From: Tenrec ecaudatus
Lineage: Eukaryota; Chordata; Mammalia; Afrosoricida; Tenrecidae
NCBI RefSeq assembly: GCF_050624435.1
Contig: NC_134534.1
Location: forward strand, 65,681,501-65,745,500
DNA length: 64,000 bases
Reading direction: 5' to 3'
Below the pieces are notes generated by a model, which was not told the origin of the DNA, did not search any database, and saw only the letters and a list, made by a program, of their open reading frames with translations. Below, one piece after another: positions 59,351 through 64,000 of this stretch. Each line of letters starts with the position of its first letter. Position 1 is the first letter of the stretch. The position numbers and the translations under genes were made by a program.

Positions 59351-60694
59351 CTAGAGGAGGTGAACCAGGCCAATCAAGGAATACAGCCAGCAGTGAAACA
59401 CTATGGAGATCTCTGTCTGAAGTGGAGAACTAAGACTAGAAGTGCAAGGTGATCTTGAGACAGAACAGAGGAGCGGTGCCAAGACTATGAGACTGTGAAG
59501 AGGAGCAGAGGGCTGGTTTCCTGGCCCAGGGAACCATGCATGTAGCTGAGGACAGATGCTAAGGACCAATGACTTTATCTTTTACGTTTCTGGATCCTGA
59601 CTTGTGGTAATCTGTTTACTTTCCTAATAAACCCGCTTATCATGAATATTGTGAGTTCTGTGCAGCACCTGCAATAGATGATTGAACCCAACAGAGATGT
59701 ACTGAGCTTTAGGAGGAAAGGTTGGTGCCAGAATAATGTAAAAGAAGGATGGAGGCAGGTCTGTAGCCAGAAGTGATCAGATATGGCCTCTGTAACATTT
59801 CCTCATTGGAGTAAAATGTAACTGTCAATAGAGAAGATTATTTAATAGTTAATTAATAAGTAGTAAAAACCTTGCTCAGCTTATGCTGGAGGAGTCTCAT
59901 ACATGCACTTGCACCCCCCAAATCTAATCTAAAATAATTTTTCTAAACTATAACTAATTTAAAATAGTATTTGATTTTGGACAAAATCACCAGGAACTAT
60001 AAACCAAGTTCATTGCGAATGATTGGAAATCAATTTAATACTGTAACATACATAGAGAAAAAAATTACTGATACACTGGAATTTGCTTCAGGTGATCAAA
60101 GACCAAAAAAATTATTTCTTCAACTGTCATACTAAGAGTGCTGAGCTGTACTTTGTGACTAGATTACTAACTCCCTGGCTTTTAAATTTTCTTCAAAAAT
60201 TCAGTTTTGTGAAACAATGGGAAAAATCTCAAGGTGTCTTAGAGAAAATCAAGAAACGAGAACCATGTGGCTCAATTCCATAAGGCTAGCAGTGAGCACA
60301 AAAAGCTGTTTGTAGCAATTTGAGCGGCATCCTGCCCAACTCCCTTGCTATTGCCACTTCTCCTTAGGGACTCAAACCCGGCCTTTTCCCGACAGGTTTT
60401 TGATATGCTGTCTGTGAACACCTATCAGCTGATCCATTTCTAAACAGACAGAGCACCTCCCATGATCTTCCATTACCATGTTCCTCAGCTCATTTCCCTC
60501 AGCAGTCGCCTCTCCAGTAGAGGCCACACTGGCTGCTATGCACGGACCGAAACACAGGCACGTCAGCAGAGGGGTTACTAACGTTTGAGGTCCTATTACT
60601 CTGTGAGAATGTGATTAAAGTGATGAATTCACACCACAGAACAGCAGATATATCTAAAATTTTATTTATAGTTTTAAGAGGACCATAATTCACA
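59351..60694. other. TERF1 last intron, mostly unrecognised
   Basis: The 59560-59690 stretch contains tttcctaataaacccgctta and could be the end of an unnamed retroelement. No coding similarity found. Confidence 0.4.
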
Positions 60695-60930
60695 AACCAA
60701 AATAAACACTGCTGTTGAGTTGATTCCAACTCAGAAAGAACTCTATAGACTAGAGTACAACTGCTCCATATGGCGGAACTGTCCCACGGCAACTGTTCTG
60801 AAGGAGAATGCCTATCTTTTGCCTGGATTCAATCTTTTGGACAAAAGCTGAGTCCTTTATTGAATCACCAGGACCTACCTATAATCCAAGCCAAACCAAG
60901 TTCACTGCCATTGAGTATTCCAACTCATAC
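60695..60930 (-). repeat. AfroSINE fragments
   Basis: Antisense pieces at 60695-60775 (cactgctgttgagttgattc) and about 60890-60930 (ttcactgccattgagtattc). Confidence 0.65.
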
Positions 60931-60999
60931 CGACTCTCCACCACTTGCCCACTCGTCTGTCAATTTGTTATACTGAGGCAACACCCGGCGTTGCTGTAG

Positions 61000-63205
61000 G
61001 CTATATTCACTGGCATTCCAAATGCCAGCAGGGTCATCCAAAGTAAGTAGGCATCAGTGGCGCTTCAAGACAAGAAAGAATTGGCTGCCCACTTCAGAGG
61101 AAGTCGCCACTGAAAATCTTATGCATAGCTTTGAAATGGTCAGATACTGAAGGCCTAATGACTCTCAGACATAATGCCAGAGGGTGGCCCGGTGGGTCAG
61201 GGGACACACCTCAGGTGTGACTGAGGAGGACCTGCGTTTACAGTGGAGTCGATCATGGATGTGAATGGAGTGGGGCCCGTGGGATCTTCATTTGCTGAAG
61301 GGGCATGACTCAAGGTGGGAAGAAACAAAACTAATGGTCGGAGATTGGATTATGTAAAGTATGAATCTAGGAAAATTGGAGGTCATCCAAAATGAAATGT
61401 AAAAAGATTGATATCCTAGGTATTAGTGAGCTGAAATGGATGGGCATTGGCCATTTTGAATCAGAAAATCCTATGATTTATTATGCTGGGAATGACACAA
61501 TCAAGAGAAATGGCAACGCAATCACGGACTAAAATCAAAATCAATCTTGAAGTACAATGTCTATGACAGGGTTATAATATCTATCTGTCTTCAAGGAAAT
61601 CCAATCAATACAACTATTATTCCAATTAATGCATTAACCACAAAAGTTAGTGATGAGGAAACTGAAGAATTCTACCAATGTCTTAAGTCAGAATTGACCA
61701 AGCATGCAATCAAGATGCATTGCTAATTACTGGCGTTTAAAAGGCAAAAGCTGGAATCAAAAACAGAAAAAAGAAAAAGAGAAACAGCCAGTAGTTGGAA
61801 AATATAGAGTTGGTAATAGAAACGAAGCTGCAGATAGCCTGATAGAATTTTGCTAAACCAATGACTTAATCACTTCAAATATTTCTTTTCAACAATGCAA
61901 ACAGTGACCACACACATGGATTTCTACAGATGGAATACACAAAAATCAAATGGCCTACATCTGTGGGAAGAGAAGAGATGGGGAAGCTCAATATCAACAG
62001 CTAAAACCAGGCCAAGGCTGGTGGGGAACAGACCATCTATTTCTCCTATCTAAGTGAGGGTTAAGCCTGAAGAAAATGAAAACAAGTTCACAAGAGTCAA
62101 AAAACAACCTTGAGTCTACCGTCTACCCTACCTGAATTTCAAGAACATCTCAAAAACAGATTTGATGCACTGAACACCAATGACAGAAGACCTGATGAGC
62201 TGTGGGAAGACATCAAGGACATTAGAAAGACAGGAAATAAACCTAAGATCAAAGTAGATGTCAGGAAAGACTATGAAACTTGCTCTTTATCACAGAAAAG
62301 CTACATCAAATAGCAGAAAGGATGTCAAAGAGCTGAAAAGAAAATTTCAAAGGGTAGCTAGAGAAGACAAAGAAAAAGTAGAAGGGCAGCCAAAAGACAA
62401 GGTAAAATATTATAATGAAATATGCAAAGATTGAGAGTTAGAAAACCAAAAAGGAAGAATAATTCAGTATATTTTAAATGGAAAGAATTCAAGCCGCAAT
62501 ACTGAAAGATTCTATTGGCAAAATATTGAATGATGTAAGAAGTATCAAAGGAAGATTGAAAGAATAGTCACTATACCCAAAAGAACTAGTAGGCAGTCCA
62601 CTATTTAATGAGATAGCATATAAGCAAGAACCAATGGTACTGCAGGAAGAAGTTCAAACTATACTAAAAGTATTAGCCAGAAACAATTCAGGAAATTGAC
62701 TGAATAACAATTAAAATACTTCAACAAACTGATGAAGCACCAGAAGCATTTACTTATCTATGCCAGGAAATTTGGAAGACAGTTACATGGCCAAAAAGTG
62801 GAAGAGACACCCCCCCTTTTGTACCCAATCCAATGAAAAGTGACTAACAGAGCGTTCAAATGAAAAACAATCTCACTGATATCATGAGAGTAACATTTTG
62901 TTGAAGATCATCTAACCGTGTGCACAGCAGTACACAGAATGGGAGCTAGCTGCAAGTGACTCAGGGTGGATTCAGAAGAGGATGTGGAGTATGGAACATC
63001 AATGCTGATATAAGATGGCTCTTGGCTCAAAGCAGATTACCAGAAAGATGTTTACCTGTGCTGTATTGACTATGCCAAGGCATTTGATTATGTGGCTAAC
63101 AAACTTGAGTCACTTTGAAAAGAATGGGAACTGCAGAATACTTTGTTGTGCTCATGTAGAACTTGTACAAGGATCAAGAGGTTGTTGCCCAGAAAGAACA
63201 AGGTA
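61000..63205 (+). mobile_element. Degenerate RTE (BovB/AfroLINE-like) LINE with endonuclease and RT segments
   Basis: About 2.2 kb of sense LINE. At 61405-61525 the frame reads IDILGISELKWMGIGHFESE then MIYYAGNDTIKRNG, an apurinic-type endonuclease segment. At 62110-62310 a linker frame (FQEHLKNRFDALN, DELWEDIKDI) is open. Around 62960-63110 QGGFRRGCGV and then VYLCCIDYAKAFDYV mark the start of the reverse transcriptase with its motif-A Asp in IDYAKAFD. Stops and frameshifts are frequent, so it is inactive. It sits in a TERF1 intron, antisense to that gene. Confidence 0.88.
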
Positions 63206-63350
63206 CCCTCATATACGTAGAGTTGAATTGCCCACAGGGTCTTTCTTCATGGCTCTGACCTTCTGGAATTAGATCTCCAACTATGTCTTCTACAGTGCCT
63301 TTCGGTGGGTTCATACCACTAACTTACTGGCTAACAGTACAGCTCCTAAT
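63206..63350 (-). repeat. Old AfroSINE-related copy
   Basis: Antisense diverged type: cctttcggtgggttcatacc, actaacttactggctaacag. Confidence 0.6.
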
Positions 63351-63459
63351 CAGTAGAGATAGTTTTATGAAAACTATCAGAAAGTATTCTTTCTTTCCTT
63401 TAAACTATAGAAGAATCTTATTTAATTGGACCACGTTAGAAAGATTTGAATATAAAAAC

Positions 63460-63615
63460 ATATGGCACTGTCCATTAAGCACTGGACTGCTAACCAAGAG
63501 ATAGGGAGTTCAAACCCATCCGCCACTCCACAGGAGCAAGATAGGCTGGCTGCGCCTATGAAGATTTCACTTAAAATCAGAATCAACTCAACGGAGGTGG
63601 ATTCAGTTTTGGGGT
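63460..63615 (+). repeat. AfroSINE (older type)
   Basis: Sense: tggcactgtccattaagcac, tggactgctaaccaagagat, agggagttcaaacccatcc. Confidence 0.78.
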
Positions 63616-63869
63616 TTCAGTCAATGAAAAGACTTAATGATAGTTTCACAATAATTAAAAAAATACATTTTTAAAGTGGACATTAATACTAGACAAAGCG
63701 ATTTTAAAAATAGAGGTAAAAAAATTAGAGGTAAAACATTTTCTTAGAGCTATGAATAGGCTTATTAGTCAATCAAAGATGGCAAAGAACATTTTTATAT
63801 TATACTCAATTTTTTTCACTTAAAGTAATAGTTTTTAATAATATGTGTAAATCAATAATAATAAAATAC

Positions 63870-63973
63870 CTGTTTTTTTCTAGATCGATTCTTTTCAGAA
63901 GGGGCTTGCACTTTATTTAAAAAAGATCTTGTTTCCATTTCACTGAATCTTCCATGGTCTGTTTTTCTTTGAC
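63870..63973 (-). CDS. TERF1: TERF1 penultimate coding exon: basic linker before the Myb domain
   Basis: On the - strand an acceptor (tctactcttag) precedes a 104-base exon that ends in CAG followed by donor gtattt. After two bases of a shared codon the frame is open throughout and ends VQAPSEKNRSRKKQ, which joins in phase to VWLWEED of the last exon. The end resembles the PEKHRARKRQ-type basic stretch that precedes the TRF1 Myb domain and contributes to nuclear localisation. The N-terminal half (QRKTDHGRFSEMETRSF) is diverged and was recognised only by frame and position. Earlier TERF1 exons lie beyond 64 kb. Confidence 0.75.
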
Positions 63974-64000
63974 CTAAGAGTAGAACAGTAACATCAAATA

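Noticed and set aside
61000-63205. Possible functional LINE reading frame
   Set aside because: Many stops and frameshifts separate the endonuclease and reverse transcriptase segments.

Overview
This window is mammalian nuclear DNA and most likely afrotherian. It is packed with tRNA-derived AfroSINEs, diverged RTE (BovB/AfroLINE-like) LINEs, L1 fragments, ERV remnants and SPIN-like hAT elements. Most well-preserved AfroSINE copies keep the internal stretch (box-B-like part, then the 'ggagaaagatgaggctttctactcccataaag' type segment) that I recall being deleted in the elephant/sea cow/hyrax subtype. SPIN transposons are known from tenrec but not from elephant. Together these point to a tenrec-like genome (lesser hedgehog tenrec is the best guess); the species call is inference.

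Two real protein-coding genes are visible, in convergent orientation. SBSPON (somatomedin B and thrombospondin type 1 domain containing) is complete on the + strand. Its five coding exons are 7334-7547, 28323-28517, 34865-34952, 40572-40748 and 44585-44702. All four introns are GT-AG, all phases agree, and the joined frame is an uninterrupted 263-residue secreted protein. Its CpG-island promoter lies at about 6.64-7.56 kb. TERF1 (telomeric repeat binding factor 1) enters from the right on the - strand. Its last coding exon (Myb/telobox domain and stop) is at 58427-58603, the exon before it is at 63870-63973, and a likely 3' UTR reaches about 57075. The human chromosome 8 neighbourhood has the same convergent TERF1-SBSPON order, so synteny supports both calls.

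Layout: 0.3-1.6 kb holds a broken class I (gammaretrovirus-like) ERV gag-pro-pol remnant on the - strand. 2.4-3.4 kb is an AfroSINE group and 3.75-5.42 kb an L1 3' end. 5.4-7.3 kb is SBSPON upstream DNA and CpG island. Intron 1 (7.5-28.3 kb) contains RTE pieces, an MaLR LTR, an old L1, two ERVL-type LTRs, a solo ERV LTR, two antisense processed pseudogenes with target-site duplications (EEF1B2 and PFN1), and a GGT/GAC-type minisatellite. Introns 2-4 hold AfroSINE clusters, a 90-bp hairpin, a SPIN-like hAT, and an ERV LTR nested inside an RTE copy. The SBSPON-TERF1 interval (44.7-58.4 kb) holds L1, ERVL LTR and AfroSINE copies and a SPIN element with a perfect 8-bp duplication. The last TERF1 intron in view holds a long degenerate RTE element with recognisable endonuclease and reverse transcriptase segments.

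No tRNA, rRNA, CRISPR array or microbial feature was seen. Repeat borders are read by eye and are approximate unless a target-site duplication fixes them. The most noteworthy items are the nested transposon insertions with readable duplications, the SPIN element, the unexplained intronic hairpin, and the paired retrocopies in SBSPON intron 1.
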